Positions 1 through 9,648 are shown, counted from the first letter of the stretch. The stretch: DNA of 64,000 bases from Corynebacterium pseudopelargi (GCF_003814005.1 NZ_CP033898.1:558001-622000), one strand, 5' to 3'. The notes: generated by a model from the letters alone, not told the origin. Translations and numbers: made by a program.

Positions 1-1
1 C

Positions 2-616
2 AAGTACCTAGCCCGTGAATTCCTGCTGATCGTGGCCACCTCCTCATCTGAATCGGCCCTTCCTAACTTGATGCGCAAGATGGAACACGTGGGCGTGGAC
101 AAGTCCACCGTCGGCATCGTCGTGCCCACCGGCTACTCCTTCAACCTCGATGGCACCGCCATCTACCTCACCATGGCCTCGATCTTCATTGCCGATGCCA
201 TGAACAAGCCCATGGACATGGGCGAGCAGATCGCACTGCTGCTGTTTATGATCATCGCCTCCAAGGGTGCCGCAGGTGTGACCGGTGGTGGCCTAGCTGC
301 GCTGACCGCCGGCCTGCAATCGCATCGCCCCGAGCTTCTCGACGGCGTGGGCATCATCGTCGGCATCGACCGCTTCATGTCCGAGGCCCGTGCGCTTACC
401 AACTTCTCCGGCAACGCCGTTGCCACCCTGCTGGTAGGCAAGTGGACCCACACCGTGGATCGCCAGCGCGTCTACGACGTGCTCGACGGCAAGATTCCTT
501 ATGAGGAAATGCCCGATGACACCCACGTAGATATGCACAACCCCACCGTGAGCAACGACCCGGCAGGCCAATTGCAACCAACGCCGCAGGTAGACATCGA
601 CAAATACAGCCACTAG
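2..616 (+). CDS. Dicarboxylate/glutamate:cation symporter (DAACS family), 3' part
   Basis: Integral membrane carrier that couples uptake of a C4-dicarboxylate or acidic amino acid to cations. Only the C-terminal ~204 residues are present, because the frame is open at the window edge. The serine-rich TSSSES stretch, the PTGYSFNLDGTAIY motif (re-entrant loop and TM7 of the family) and the later TNFSGN stretch are diagnostic of DAACS carriers. The last ~45 residues are a hydrophilic cytoplasmic tail. A perfect bidirectional stem-loop follows the stop. Substrate cannot be fixed from this fragment; DctA-like and GltP-like proteins share these motifs. Confidence 0.9.
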   Translation, partial: KYLAREFLLIVATSSSESALPNLMRKMEHVGVDKSTVGIVVPTGYSFNLDGTAIYLTMASIFIADAMNKPMDMGEQIALLLFMIIASKGAAGVTGGGLAALTAGLQSHRPELLDGVGIIVGIDRFMSEARALTNFSGNAVATLLVGKWTHTVDRQRVYDVLDGKIPYEEMPDDTHVDMHNPTVSNDPAGQLQPTPQVDIDKYSH

Positions 617-628
617 CTGCCCATAGCA

Positions 629-667
629 AGCACCCTCAAAGGATCGCACTGATCCTTTGAGGGTGCT
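629..667. terminator. Bidirectional terminator between convergent genes
   Basis: Perfect 17-bp inverted repeat (629-645 with 651-667) around a 5-nt loop. It sits between the rightward symporter and the leftward ornithine cyclodeaminase-like gene, so it can end both transcripts. Confidence 0.85.
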
Positions 668-683
668 GCGCTTCGTGGAAACG

Positions 684-1592
684 CTACTGCGTGCTCATCA
701 TGCCCACAGCAACAGCCAAATCTTCCCAGCTCATGCCGGTGCCTTTGAATACGCGCGGCTTGGTGTAGTCCACCTCGACCTCGCCGAGCACCAAATCCTT
801 CAACGTGCGAAGCTCAGATTCGGCCAACGCACCGTCCTCAATCGCCATCACCACGTCGCCGGCTTCGCGCAGGGCAGTGGTCACATCTTCGACCACCACG
901 AGCGAACGCCCCATCAATTCGGCCGGTACTTCACGACGATCAGTCTCATGGGAACCGATAGCCAAAACGCACACATCATCGCGCACATCTGCGGCCTCAA
1001 ACAGGGCAGAGCCAGCAGAAGTAGCGCACACGATCACATCGGCGTCGCGAATATCGGAGACCTCGCCAACACGCGCCTGAATGCCCATCTGCGCCAACTC
1101 TTCCACGGCAGCCTGCGCCTTTTGTGCATCGCGGCCAAGCAGCACGCACTCGCGCACCTCACGCAAATCCGCCAGCGCACGGGCATGGCCAACCCCCTGC
1201 GGGCCGGTGCCAAACACCACCAGCTTGTCCACCGCGCCGGGTGCCAGCAGCTTCGAGGCCGCGAGCGCACTGACGGCGGGCGTGCGAATATTGGTCAGCG
1301 CCACACCGTCGATCATGGCTTGAAGCTGCAACGTTTGGCCGTCGAAAAGCACATAGGTGCCATCGATCCTGGGCAAATCAGTGTTGCCGGGAGCCAAACC
1401 AATGATTTTCGCGCCAGCCCAACCGGGGATGGAGGCGGGCATGGAAAGGATTTGGCCGGCTGGCACGGCGGTGATGCTGCGCGCTGGATCCTCGGCCGGT
1501 TCCACTCCTGATTTTAGGGCGGAAGTTAGGAGGGAAAGGGCGCGGGCGGGCGAGATCGTTGCTTGAACCTCTGCATAATCAAAAACCTTCAT
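684..1592 (-). CDS. Ornithine cyclodeaminase / mu-crystallin family protein
   Basis: 302 residues, the usual length for this NAD(P)-binding family, whose members include ornithine cyclodeaminase, alanine dehydrogenase and imine reductases. The Rossmann motif VFGTGPQGVGHA lies near residue 147, and the preceding DG..L...RTPA segment is the family substrate loop. It starts with ATG three bases after the pirin stop, with the ribosome site AGAAAGG at the pirin gene end, so the two are probably one leftward operon. The exact reaction is not determined by the sequence. An ornithine-to-proline activity would fit the proBA genes 11 kb away, but that is inference. Confidence 0.85.
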   Translation of the reverse strand: MKVFDYAEVQATISPARALSLLTSALKSGVEPAEDPARSITAVPAGQILSMPASIPGWAGAKIIGLAPGNTDLPRIDGTYVLFDGQTLQLQAMIDGVALTNIRTPAVSALAASKLLAPGAVDKLVVFGTGPQGVGHARALADLREVRECVLLGRDAQKAQAAVEELAQMGIQARVGEVSDIRDADVIVCATSAGSALFEAADVRDDVCVLAIGSHETDRREVPAELMGRSLVVVEDVTTALREAGDVVMAIEDGALAESELRTLKDLVLGEVEVDYTKPRVFKGTGMSWEDLAVAVGMMSTQ

Positions 1593-1595
1593 GCC

Positions 1596-2519
1596 TTACC
1601 TTTCTACCTGTGCTCGCGGTTTGCTCGGCACGCGCGCTCGCATCTCGGCGTTGGGCAGGGCGGGTGCGGGAAGCCACGCAGGCCCTTTGCCCTGGTAGCC
1701 CTCGAAGCTGCCAAAGCGGGGGTCTTGGTGCTGCCATTGTTCGCGGTAGCGTGCGATTTCTTGGTGGCTGCGGCCGATGAAGTTCCACCACATGACGAAG
1801 GGCTCTTCAAAGGGTTCGCCGCCGAGGATGACGATGCGCGCCTGGTGATCGCCGGTGTTGTTGATGGTGCAGTGATCTTCGCCAATGCCCATATAGGCCA
1901 GCTCGGTGGGGGCGATGTGTTCGCCTTCAATGTCAATGCGGCCGGTATCAACGAGCACGCCGTGTTCGAATGTTGGGTTGAGTTCGAGGCGGAGTGTGGC
2001 CTTTGGGTTGAGCACGATTTCGGCGCCGAGCAGGGGAGTAAAGGTCTGCACTGGGGATTCTTGGCCTAGTAGGGAGCCGAGGAATACGTGGGCGTAGCCG
2101 CAGTCGAGTTCGGTGCGTGGCACTTTGTACACGTCGAGGCGGCGGCTGCTGTCGCGGTGTTCTTCTGGCAGCACCGTCCATAGTTGCACCCCGTGCAGGC
2201 GTGTGGATTGGGATACTTCGGAGTGTGAGATGCCGTGGCCGGCGGTCATGATTACCAGGTCGCCGGGGTGGACGATGGCGTGGTTATTGCCGGCATCATC
2301 GTGTTTAATTTCACCTTCGAAAAGCCAGCTCACCGTTTGCAGCCCGGTGTGTGGGTGTGGGGGCACGTCCATGGTGAGTTCATCGGGGCCGTAGTGATCG
2401 GCAAAGCACCAGGCGCCGATGGTGGGGCGTTGCCTGTGCGGCAGCGTGCGGTGGACGGTCATGGCGCGTGGTCCGCCGAGGGGGACTTTGCGTGAGGTGA
2501 TGCGCTCGATTGCGGTCAT
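1596..2519 (-). CDS. Pirin family protein
   Basis: 307-residue bicupin. The N-terminal cupin keeps the metal-binding pirin motifs HPHTGLQT and EGE (near residues 56-70) and GHGISHSE, expected to bind iron. Pirins act as quercetinase-like dioxygenases or redox sensors; the role here is unknown. The C-terminal cupin ends with ENP-type residues and a basic tail. It is transcribed leftward, first in a two-gene unit with the ornithine cyclodeaminase-like gene, and diverges from ndk across an 80-bp spacer that must hold both promoters. Confidence 0.88.
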   Translation of the reverse strand: MTAIERITSRKVPLGGPRAMTVHRTLPHRQRPTIGAWCFADHYGPDELTMDVPPHPHTGLQTVSWLFEGEIKHDDAGNNHAIVHPGDLVIMTAGHGISHSEVSQSTRLHGVQLWTVLPEEHRDSSRRLDVYKVPRTELDCGYAHVFLGSLLGQESPVQTFTPLLGAEIVLNPKATLRLELNPTFEHGVLVDTGRIDIEGEHIAPTELAYMGIGEDHCTINNTGDHQARIVILGGEPFEEPFVMWWNFIGRSHQEIARYREQWQHQDPRFGSFEGYQGKGPAWLPAPALPNAEMRARVPSKPRAQVER

Positions 2520-2599
2520 GGCATCATTATTGCGCTTTTCGACGTTCGGGGGTAGCCACCGAAGCTTTGTTTCGGTTGCTTTGGCTAAAGTAACTGAAC

Positions 2600-3010
2600 A
2601 TGACTGAACGTACCCTGATTCTGATTAAGCCCGATGGTGTTGAGCGCGGTCTGGTAGGCGAGATCCTCGCCCGCATTGAGCGCAAGGGCCTCAAACTGGC
2701 CGCTTTGGATCTGCGCGTGGCCGACCGCGAAACCGCAGAAAAGCACTACGCAGAGCACGCCGATAAGCCCTTCTTTGGTGAGCTCGTGGAGTTCATCACC
2801 TCCGCGCCGCTGATCGCCGGTGTGGTGGAAGGCCCTCGCGCCATCGAGGCTTGGCGCCAGCTTGCCGGTGGCACCGACCCGGTATCCAAGGCAACCCCAG
2901 GCACCATCCGCGGCGACTTCGCCCTTGAGGTGGCCTCCAATGTGGTCCACGGCTCCGATTCCGAGGAATCCGCTGCCCGCGAGATCAGCATCTGGTTCCC
3001 GAACCTCTAA
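2600..3010 (+). CDS. ndk: Nucleoside diphosphate kinase
   Basis: 136-residue cytoplasmic enzyme that moves the gamma-phosphate from ATP to NDPs. The N-terminal [19 protein letters not shown] is typical, and the phosphohistidine motif is present as NVVHGSDS (His near residue 117). Length is normal. It is monocistronic as far as can be seen: divergent from pirin and followed by an intrinsic terminator. The spacing to the RNase E/G gene is 272 bp. Confidence 0.97.
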   Translation: MTERTLILIKPDGVERGLVGEILARIERKGLKLAALDLRVADRETAEKHYAEHADKPFFGELVEFITSAPLIAGVVEGPRAIEAWRQLAGGTDPVSKATPGTIRGDFALEVASNVVHGSDSEESAAREISIWFPNL

Positions 3011-3034
3011 AGCAGCAATCTTTTTGCACACCCC

Positions 3035-3066
3035 ACGGCACCACCAATTTTTCAAGGTGGTGCCGT
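3035..3066 (+). terminator. Intrinsic terminator after ndk
   Basis: 11-bp perfect stem (3035-3045 with 3056-3066) closing a 10-nt A/T-rich loop, 24 nt after the ndk stop. Confidence 0.8.
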
Positions 3067-3282
3067 TTGGCATTGTTGGGCAGGGGGTATGGAAGAATAC
3101 GGGGGAAAGCTTTGATGCTTCGCTCCACCTGTTGTGTGTACGCAGGCGAGATCGCAGAACATCACGCTTGAGTTTTTCCATTACAACTACAACAACACGG
3201 CACCTGCGCGGCGGCGGCGATCAACCACAGTGCATCGTTCAGCGCCCGGGACGCCGAAGAGATGAAAGAAGGCTAAAGGCAC
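3067..3282 (+). promoter_or_regulatory. 5' region of the RNase E/G gene
   Basis: About 216 bp without a convincing gene. A loose promoter match can be drawn near 3074-3102 (TTGTTG, 16-nt spacer, GAATAC), which would leave a ~170-nt leader. A long leader is common for RNase E genes that control their own mRNA decay, but no specific element is recognisable here. Confidence 0.3.
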
Positions 3283-5967
3283 GTGGCTCAAGGTAAACCA
3301 GGTCGCCCAAGAACTCGCCCTGAACCCAAGGCGGTAGACCCACAGCAAGTTGCAGCAAAAGCCAAGCAATTCGATCGTGAAGGCATCGAAGAAAAAACTC
3401 GCGTCTGGGCCTTGGCCCGCGAGCTTGATGCCACCTCCCCCTATGTGGTTGAGGCTTTGCACGCCATCGGCATTGTCAAGGTGGCCCAAGCAGCACTCAC
3501 CCCGGCAGAAGTAACCCGTTTGCTCGATCACCTTGCAGGCGATGGGCACACACCCGGCGATGACGATAAATTGCGTCACCGCGTGGAAAAGAACGTAGAA
3601 AACGAAATCGAGCAGATCAAGCAAAAAGTTGATCGCGAACTCGAAGCAGAGGTCGTCACCCCACCGGAGCAGGCGCCGATCATTGCCCCGGCTGAGGTGG
3701 AAAAGCCTGCCCCTGTCGCTGCCGCCATCCCGGTGTTTATGCCGCCGCAGCCACTTGAGGTGGTAGAAGAAGCCGAGGAAGAAGACGAAGACACCGCAGC
3801 AAAGAAGCGTCGCCGCGGCCGCCGCGGAACCGGACGTGGGCGTAAACAAGAAGAGCGCAGCGAAGAAGTCGAGCAGATTGAAGAGCCCAAAGCCATCGCG
3901 GGCTCTACTCGCCTGGAAGCCCAGCGCCGCCGCCGCGCAGAGATGCGCGACGAGCAGCGAAAGAAGCGCCATATCGTTTCCGAAGCTGAGTTCCTCGCGC
4001 GACGTGAATCCGTAGAGCGCACCATGGTGGTGCGCGAGCGCGAGCGTACAGATCACCCAGGAACGGTGACCCAGGTGGGCGTGCTAGAAGATGGCATGCT
4101 GGTTGAGCACTTCGTTACCAGCGAAACGCAGGCCTCGATGGTGGGCAATATCTACCTCGGGCGCGTGCAAAATGTGCTGCCCTCGATGGAGGCCGCATTC
4201 ATTGATATCGGCCAGGGGCGCAACGCCGTGCTCTACGCCGGTGAAGTCAATTGGCGTTCCCTAGGCCTTGGTGGCCGCGGGCGCCGAATTGAACAAGCCT
4301 TCCACCCAGGCGATCAAGTCCTGGTGCAGGTATCCAAGGACCCAGTGGGCCATAAAGGCGCGAGATTGACCATGCAGGTTTCCTTGGCCGGGCGCTACCT
4401 CGTCTACGTCCCCGGTGGGCGTTCTGCGGGCATTTCGCGCAAGCTGCCGGCAGGGGAGCGCTCGCGTTTAAAGAAGATCCTCAAAGAAGTCATGCCGGCA
4501 CATGGTGGAGCCATTATCCGCACCGCCGCCGAAGGCGTGCATGAGGATCAAATCGCAGCCGACGTCAAGCGCCTGGATACGCTGTGGAACCAGCTTTCCC
4601 AGCGTGCCGAAACGCAGCGCGAAGCCAAATCCTCGCAGCCTGTCACCCTCTATGAAGAGCCGAACATGCTGGTCAAGGTGGTTCGTGACCTCTTTAACGA
4701 GGACTTCCACAAACTCATCGTGGATGGCAAACGCTCCTGGAATACCGTGCACGCCTATGTGCAGTCCGTGGCACCAGAACTACTGGAGCGCCTCGAGCAC
4801 TTCGACCGCAGCGAACATGATGGTCGCGATGCATTCGAGGAATACCGCGTAGATGAGCAAATCAAAAAGGCGCTCTCGCGCAAGGTATGGCTACCATCCG
4901 GCGGCACCCTGGTGATCGACCGCACGGAAGCGATGACAGTGATCGACGTCAACACCGGCAAATTCACCGGCGCTGGCGGCAATCTGGAAGAAACGGTTAC
5001 CCGCAACAACCTCGAAGCCGCAGAAGAGATCGTGCGCCAAATGCGCTTGAGGGATCTCGGCGGCATGATCGTGGTGGACTTCATCGATATGGTCTTGCCT
5101 GAAAACCAAGACCTCGTGCTGCGCAGGCTCACCGAAGCCCTCGGGCGCGACCGCACCCGCCACCAAATCTCCGAGGTGACCTCACTCGGCTTGGTGCAGA
5201 TGACCCGCAAGCGCTTGGGCACCGGGCTGCTTGAAACATTCACTACCGAATGTGAGCACTGCGAAGGCCGCGGCGTGATCATCCACGATGACCCCATCGA
5301 GGAAGTAGAAGAGCCGAAGAAGGCCCGCAAGAAGCACGATCATGGCGTGCGCCACCAGGATCCCAAGCGTCACCCCGCCGTGGTGGCCATGCACAAGGAA
5401 GAAGAAGACAAGCCCACCCTTGAAGAGCTCGCCAGCGCCGTCGTGCTGGTAGAAGATGACGCAGAGCAGGAGGAACAAACTACGAAGCGTTCCAAGCGCA
5501 AGCGCCGCGGCAACCGTCGCACCCAGCGCAGCGAAGCTCCAAAGGCCAGCGCCGAGGAAATTGCTCACGCCGCTTTGGATAAGGCCGAGGCAGAAGAGCC
5601 CGATGAGCCTTCAGGCCGCGATCATTTGCCTGGCACCTACGAGGAGGCGAAGCAGCAATTTGAAGCCTCCCCGAGGCGCAAGCGGCGCGTGCGTGGCAAT
5701 TCCCGCTCAGACCACGAGCCAAAGCCTGAAGATTTTAAGCCGGACACCCCCGAGCCGAAGGTTGCTGCCCCAACTCCGCAGGAGGAGCACACCCCGGAGG
5801 TGAAGGTGGTTTCGCGCAAGGGGCGTCGTCGCGCTATTCGACGCAGCCAGCCCCAGCAGGCAGCGCGCCCGCAACAGCAAAGCCCTGAGCAGGAAAAGCC
5901 CGAAACTTCCCAGGTGCAGCACCCCCGGCGGGGCCGTCGGCGTGCGACGCGCAGGGCACGTCGATAA
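3283..5967 (+). CDS. rne: Ribonuclease E/G
   Basis: 894-residue endoribonuclease for rRNA/tRNA processing and mRNA decay. The catalytic core spans about residues 250-690. It starts with an S1-type RNA-binding domain (NIYLGRVQNVLPSMEAAFIDIG), followed by metal-binding aspartates in VIDVNTGKF and VVDFIDM and the Zn-link CEHCEGRG. Both ends are long, charged and low-complexity: an acidic/basic N-terminal arm (residues 1-250) and an Arg/Lys/Pro/Gln-rich C-terminal tail. Such tails bind RNA or other degradosome proteins in actinobacterial RNase E. The start is GTG, chosen by frame and a purine-rich AAAGG site. It lies immediately upstream of rplU, as in other corynebacteria. Confidence 0.93.
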   Translation: MAQGKPGRPRTRPEPKAVDPQQVAAKAKQFDREGIEEKTRVWALARELDATSPYVVEALHAIGIVKVAQAALTPAEVTRLLDHLAGDGHTPGDDDKLRHRVEKNVENEIEQIKQKVDRELEAEVVTPPEQAPIIAPAEVEKPAPVAAAIPVFMPPQPLEVVEEAEEEDEDTAAKKRRRGRRGTGRGRKQEERSEEVEQIEEPKAIAGSTRLEAQRRRRAEMRDEQRKKRHIVSEAEFLARRESVERTMVVRERERTDHPGTVTQVGVLEDGMLVEHFVTSETQASMVGNIYLGRVQNVLPSMEAAFIDIGQGRNAVLYAGEVNWRSLGLGGRGRRIEQAFHPGDQVLVQVSKDPVGHKGARLTMQVSLAGRYLVYVPGGRSAGISRKLPAGERSRLKKILKEVMPAHGGAIIRTAAEGVHEDQIAADVKRLDTLWNQLSQRAETQREAKSSQPVTLYEEPNMLVKVVRDLFNEDFHKLIVDGKRSWNTVHAYVQSVAPELLERLEHFDRSEHDGRDAFEEYRVDEQIKKALSRKVWLPSGGTLVIDRTEAMTVIDVNTGKFTGAGGNLEETVTRNNLEAAEEIVRQMRLRDLGGMIVVDFIDMVLPENQDLVLRRLTEALGRDRTRHQISEVTSLGLVQMTRKRLGTGLLETFTTECEHCEGRGVIIHDDPIEEVEEPKKARKKHDHGVRHQDPKRHPAVVAMHKEEEDKPTLEELASAVVLVEDDAEQEEQTTKRSKRKRRGNRRTQRSEAPKASAEEIAHAALDKAEAEEPDEPSGRDHLPGTYEEAKQQFEASPRRKRRVRGNSRSDHEPKPEDFKPDTPEPKVAAPTPQEEHTPEVKVVSRKGRRRAIRRSQPQQAARPQQQSPEQEKPETSQVQHPRRGRRRATRRARR

Positions 5968-5974
5968 GCCAAGT

Positions 5975-6050
5975 TTGGCAATCGGCTGTGCTAAAGGGTA
6001 GTCTTTGACAGTCGCTGTTTTGCGCAGGTTTGTGCCTGCGCGTTGAACAG
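5975..6050 (+). promoter_or_regulatory. Putative rplU-rpmA promoter and leader stem-loop
   Basis: A TTGGCA box (5975-5980), an 18-bp spacer and TAGTCT (5999-6004) form a plausible sigma-A promoter right after the RNase E/G stop. Downstream, 6022-6028 pairs with 6035-6041, and CTGTT at 6015 pairs with AACAG at 6046, giving a two-part stem-loop in the leader. It could serve autogenous control by L21; this is inferred from position only. Confidence 0.4.
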
Positions 6051-6134
6051 CTTAGGAAACCAATAAACACCATTCAGGCGGCTGGAATATCACCGGATGC
6101 CTGAGCCGAGTAGAGATTAAGGGGTAGCCCTCGT

Positions 6135-6440
6135 ATGTACGCGATCGTCAAGACCGGCGGCAAGCAGTACAAGGTTGCCGAAGGTGACCTCGTCAAGGTC
6201 GAGAAGATCGAGGGTGAGCAGGGTTCGACCGTTGCACTCACCCCGATCATGCTCGTCGACGGCGCCGATGTGACCACCAAGGCCGATGAGCTCGCTAAGG
6301 TGAGCGTCAACGCTGAGATCGTCGAGCAGGTCAAAGGCCCGAAGATCAAGATCCTGAAGTACAAGAACAAGACCGGTTATAAGAAGCGCCAGGGACACCG
6401 CCAAAAGCTGACCCTGCTGAAGATCACCGGTATCAAGTAA
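6135..6440 (+). CDS. rplU: 50S ribosomal protein L21
   Basis: 101-residue large-subunit protein. The N-terminal [14 protein letters not shown] is the L21 signature, and the C-terminal RQGHRQ basic segment contacts 23S rRNA. It forms an operon with rpmA, whose start is 42 bp downstream with an AGGAGGG ribosome site. Confidence 0.98.
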   Translation: MYAIVKTGGKQYKVAEGDLVKVEKIEGEQGSTVALTPIMLVDGADVTTKADELAKVSVNAEIVEQVKGPKIKILKYKNKTGYKKRQGHRQKLTLLKITGIK

Positions 6441-6482
6441 GCCACACGGCCTTACGCAAGACCTTTTTAGGAGGGAAACCAC

Positions 6483-6743
6483 ATGGCACACAAGAAGGGT
6501 GCATCCAGCTCCAGCAACGGCCGTGACTCCGAGGCAAAGCGCCTAGGCGTCAAGCGCTTCGGTGGCCAGCGCGTGAACGCAGGTGAAATCCTCGTTCGTC
6601 AGCGCGGTACCAAGTTCCACCCCGGCGAGAACGTCGGCCGTGGCGGCGACGACACCTTGTTCGCGCTCAAGGCAGGCTCCGTGCAGTTTGCCACCAAGCG
6701 CAACCGTCGCACCGTGAACATCGTTGAGGCCGTCGAGGTCTAA
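6483..6743 (+). CDS. rpmA: 50S ribosomal protein L27
   Basis: 86-residue protein whose N-terminal tail ([15 protein letters not shown]) reaches the peptidyl-transferase centre. It begins directly with MAHKKG, so it lacks the cleavable N-terminal extension seen in Firmicutes L27. It is followed by a strong terminator, which separates it from obgE. Confidence 0.98.
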   Translation: MAHKKGASSSSNGRDSEAKRLGVKRFGGQRVNAGEILVRQRGTKFHPGENVGRGGDDTLFALKAGSVQFATKRNRRTVNIVEAVEV

Positions 6744-6770
6744 ACGCTTCACGCAAAGCAACACTTTTTA

Positions 6771-6806
6771 GGAGAGCACCGCACCTTCCGGGGGTCGGTG
6801 CTCTCC
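6771..6806 (+). terminator. Terminator after rpmA
   Basis: 11-bp perfect stem, 6771-6781 with 6796-6806, GC-rich, followed by TAACTTTT. It overlaps the start of the next palindrome. Confidence 0.85.
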
Positions 6807-6826
6807 TAACTTTTCAGCAAAGTTAA
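6803..6826. repeat. Short palindrome of the CTAACTTT...AAAGTTAG family, obgE upstream
   Basis: TAACTTT (6807-6813) pairs with AAAGTTA (6819-6825) around a 5-nt loop. It has the same core as the stem-loops after obgE and nadD and at the right prophage end, so it belongs to a small family of intergenic palindromes in this chromosome. Confidence 0.6.
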
Positions 6827-6839
6827 GAAAGGAAACACC

Positions 6840-8357
6840 ATGGCGCGATTCATCGACCGCGTAGTGCTACACCTCGAGGCCGGCGACGGCGGCCATGGCT
6901 GTGCCTCCATCCACCGCGAAAAATTCAAGCCCCTCGGCGGCCCAGACGGTGGCAACGGCGGACACGGCGGCGACATCATCCTCAAAGTGTCCGACCAGGT
7001 ACACACGCTCCTGGAACTGCACTACCGCCCCCACCTGCGCGCCAAGCGTGGAGCCAACGGCGCAGGCGATCACCGCAACGGTGCCCGCGGCGAAGACCTC
7101 ATCTTGGACGTGCCAGTAGGCACCGTGGTGCTCGACACCGATGGCAACGTGCTGGCCGATATGACCACCCTGGGCATGGAATTCATCGCAGCCAAAGGTG
7201 GCTACGGCGGCCTCGGCAACGCGGCCTTGGCTTCTGCTGCCCGCAAAGCACCAGGCTTTGCGCTCAAAGGCGAGCCCGGCGAGGCGCACGATGTGGTGCT
7301 GGAATTAAAGTCCATGGCCGATGTGGGGCTCGTGGGCTTCCCCTCGGCGGGTAAATCCTCGCTCATTTCGGTGATGTCTGCCGCCAAGCCCAAGATTGGC
7401 GATTATCCCTTCACCACCCTCCAGCCCAACCTCGGCGTGGTGGACGTCGGCCACGAATCTTTCACCATCGCCGATGTGCCAGGCCTGATCCCGGGCGCCT
7501 CCGAAGGCAAGGGCCTCGGCCTGGACTTCTTAAGGCATATCGAACGCACCGCGGTGCTTGCCCACGTCGTGGATACCGCCACCTTAGAACCGGGGCGCGA
7601 CCCGGCCTCTGATATTGAAGCGCTGGAAGCAGAACTTGCTGCCTACCAATCCGACCTGGATCAAGATTCCGGCTTAGGGGATCTGCGTGAACGTCCGCGC
7701 ATCATCATCTTGAACAAAGCCGATATCCCAGAAGCGCGCGAATTGGCCGAATTTCTTAAAGAAGACCTCGAGCAACAATTTGGCTGGCCCGTCTTCATCA
7801 TCTCCGCAGTAGCCCAGCAAGGCCTGGAGCCACTGCGCTACAAGCTGATGGAATTAGTCTCCCAAGCGCGCGCACAACGCCCGGCACCAGAGGCGCAACC
7901 TCGCCAAATCCTTAGACCAGAGGCCGTGGATAAGCGTTCCAAGAAGCAACGCCAAGACTTCGAGATCATCGAAGACCCAGAAATCGAGGACGGCTACATC
8001 GTCCTTGGCGAGCGCCCAACCCGCTGGATCATCCAAACCGACTTCGAAAATGACGAAGCCGTGGGCTACCTCGCCGATAGGCTCGCACGCATGGGTGTCG
8101 AAGACGCCCTATTCAAAGCGGGCGCGCGCCCAGGCTGCACCGTCACCATCGGTGAAGTGTCATTCGAATGGGAACCCACCATGAGCGCAGGCGCCGAAAC
8201 GCCTCTGACCGGCCGTGGCACCGACCCCCGACTGGCACCCAATACCCGCGTTTCTGCCGCAGAACGCAAACGCGCCTCCCAGGCTCGCCGCGGACTCATT
8301 GATGAGTACGACTTTGGCGATGGCCAGGAGGCGGATCGTGAACGCTGGCAGGGCTAA
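6840..8357 (+). CDS. obgE: GTPase Obg/CgtA
   Basis: 505-residue essential GTPase for 50S maturation and stress control. The order is: glycine-rich Obg fold (1-157, with [10 protein letters not shown]); G domain with G1 GFPSAGKSS near residue 167, G3 DVPGLI and G4 NKAD; then an OCT domain (about 340-425, [14 protein letters not shown]). The last 70 residues are a basic, actinobacterial-type extension. The ribosome site is AAAGGAAACACC. Gene order with L21/L27 is conserved in bacteria. Confidence 0.97.
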   Translation: MARFIDRVVLHLEAGDGGHGCASIHREKFKPLGGPDGGNGGHGGDIILKVSDQVHTLLELHYRPHLRAKRGANGAGDHRNGARGEDLILDVPVGTVVLDTDGNVLADMTTLGMEFIAAKGGYGGLGNAALASAARKAPGFALKGEPGEAHDVVLELKSMADVGLVGFPSAGKSSLISVMSAAKPKIGDYPFTTLQPNLGVVDVGHESFTIADVPGLIPGASEGKGLGLDFLRHIERTAVLAHVVDTATLEPGRDPASDIEALEAELAAYQSDLDQDSGLGDLRERPRIIILNKADIPEARELAEFLKEDLEQQFGWPVFIISAVAQQGLEPLRYKLMELVSQARAQRPAPEAQPRQILRPEAVDKRSKKQRQDFEIIEDPEIEDGYIVLGERPTRWIIQTDFENDEAVGYLADRLARMGVEDALFKAGARPGCTVTIGEVSFEWEPTMSAGAETPLTGRGTDPRLAPNTRVSAAERKRASQARRGLIDEYDFGDGQEADRERWQG

Positions 8358-8359
8358 CC

Positions 8360-8388
8360 CCTCCTAACTTTTATAGAAAGTTAGGAGG
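8360..8388. terminator. Bidirectional terminator, obgE / hydrolase
   Basis: 12-bp perfect stem (8360-8371 with 8377-8388) around TATAG. It lies between convergent genes and supplies the TAA stop of the leftward hydrolase gene. It is a member of the same palindrome family as the att site. Confidence 0.85.
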
Positions 8389-9499
8389 AGGTGACGTCGC
8401 GAAGCTCGGAATCCTTCGAGAGCCAATTATCTGGCCCCACATACACCTTCGCCGCCTCGGGATCGTGGCGAATGGTGTAGTCGGCGAAGGAGATTACGAG
8501 TGAGTCGTAGATGCTGACGTCGCTTGCGTCCAGGTAGAGGCCGTGTTCGGCGCCGCGTACGATTGCCCACCACTTCGGGCCGGTGGCGCGGTCATAGGCG
8601 ATCTTGGATAAAGGCCAGGGCACGAGTGATTCGTGTTCGGCTGCTAGCACCAGGGTGGGTACTGGTGATGGGGGAGAGGCGAGCCCGAAGTCGGAGGGGC
8701 CGGGGTTGATGCCCACTGCGCCGAGGACCGCTGCTTCAGTGCGGCCGGTCGATTGGAGCAATTTGTCGATCATGCCGGCTTCGCGCAGTGCTGATCCGCC
8801 GCCGGCGGAGTGGCCGACGAGCAACATCTTGGAAAAGTCGATGCGTTGGTAGAGGGGGCTTTGGGGGTCGAGGTCTGCTTGGTTGGCGCCAAGTGCGGCG
8901 ATATTCATCTGCTCGCCAAACCAGTTGGCCACGCTGTAGCCGAGTGCGACGACGTAGCCGTGGGAGGCGTAGAACTCGGCGTGGTGGTGCACCATGCCGG
9001 GTTCGGATCCGATGCCGGGTGAGAGCACGATCAGTGGTGCGCGTTGGCCTTGGGCGAGGTCGGTGGGGTAGATGAATTGGAAGCCGATGGCGGGGTTGGG
9101 TCCTTCGGGGGTAACGCCGTAGCACTCCGGTGGCACGTTGTTGCCGTGGTTGAAGCGCAAGATTTGGTTGTAGAGCGCGTAGATGGGGGCGCAGTCGATG
9201 GTGGGCACGGTAGAAGCGACTGGGTGCGAACCGGGTGCGCCGAAGGTTTCGCGGATTTTTCCGGGCGCTTGTTCATAGGGTGCGGTGATGCGGGTGCCGG
9301 TGAGCCCGATTTCTTCTAGCGGGGCTGGGACGGTGGGGGCGATGTCTTCGGCTGGTTGCTCGATGGAGTTGAGCGCATCGGTGAGGGGAGTCAGGCCTTG
9401 GGTGATGCCGAGGTCGATGGCATTGGCTGGCACTGCGAGGCTGAGTCCGAGTGTTGCGCCGAGAAGACCTGCGGCGATGCGGGTGCGAGAGGCTGCCAC
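8381..9499 (-). CDS. Secreted alpha/beta hydrolase
   Basis: 372 residues. There is an N-terminal signal peptide (basic MAASRTR, hydrophobic AAGLLGATLGLSLAV, AxA cleavage site near residue 27). The alpha/beta-hydrolase core has the nucleophile elbow GHSAGG (Ser near residue 231) and a late His in GAEHGLYLD. The fold resembles chlorophyllase/PET-hydrolase-like lipases (ATYPTDLAQG-like entry, SHGYVV). It is probably an exported esterase acting on lipids of the envelope or surroundings; the substrate is not known. GTG start with a clear GAAGGAG site. It may be co-transcribed with the upstream YhgE-type gene, but an inverted repeat separates them. Confidence 0.82.
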   Translation of the reverse strand: MAASRTRIAAGLLGATLGLSLAVPANAIDLGITQGLTPLTDALNSIEQPAEDIAPTVPAPLEEIGLTGTRITAPYEQAPGKIRETFGAPGSHPVASTVPTIDCAPIYALYNQILRFNHGNNVPPECYGVTPEGPNPAIGFQFIYPTDLAQGQRAPLIVLSPGIGSEPGMVHHHAEFYASHGYVVALGYSVANWFGEQMNIAALGANQADLDPQSPLYQRIDFSKMLLVGHSAGGGSALREAGMIDKLLQSTGRTEAAVLGAVGINPGPSDFGLASPPSPVPTLVLAAEHESLVPWPLSKIAYDRATGPKWWAIVRGAEHGLYLDASDVSIYDSLVISFADYTIRHDPEAAKVYVGPDNWLSKDSELRDVTSS

Positions 9500-9561
9500 G
9501 GGAGGGCTCCTTCTTCTAGAGGGGGAAATGAAAAGGATTATTTGAAGGCAGCATTAGTGTA

Positions 9562-9604
9562 CCCACCGCCTGTGGCCACTGGGGGTGGTTTTTTAGGCGG
9601 TGGG
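9562..9604. repeat. Inverted repeat with nested hairpin
   Basis: 9562-9571 is complementary to 9595-9604. Inside, CCAC (9577) and GTGG (9585) form a smaller hairpin followed by TTTTTT on the + strand. The outer repeat can work on either strand between the leftward YhgE-type and hydrolase genes. The only T run favours termination of rightward (antisense) transcripts. Confidence 0.5.
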
Positions 9605-9648
9605 TGTTGGGGTTTGTAGGGCTGGTAGTTGAACCGGCCGTGGCGAAG

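Noticed and set aside
657..1511. 284-codon rightward open frame
   Set aside because: It is the antisense shadow of the ornithine cyclodeaminase-like gene; no ribosome site, no family features.
3187..4056. 289-codon leftward open frame opposite RNase E/G
   Set aside because: Antisense to the low-complexity N-terminal arm of RNase E/G, with Phe/Leu/Cys-rich shadow composition.
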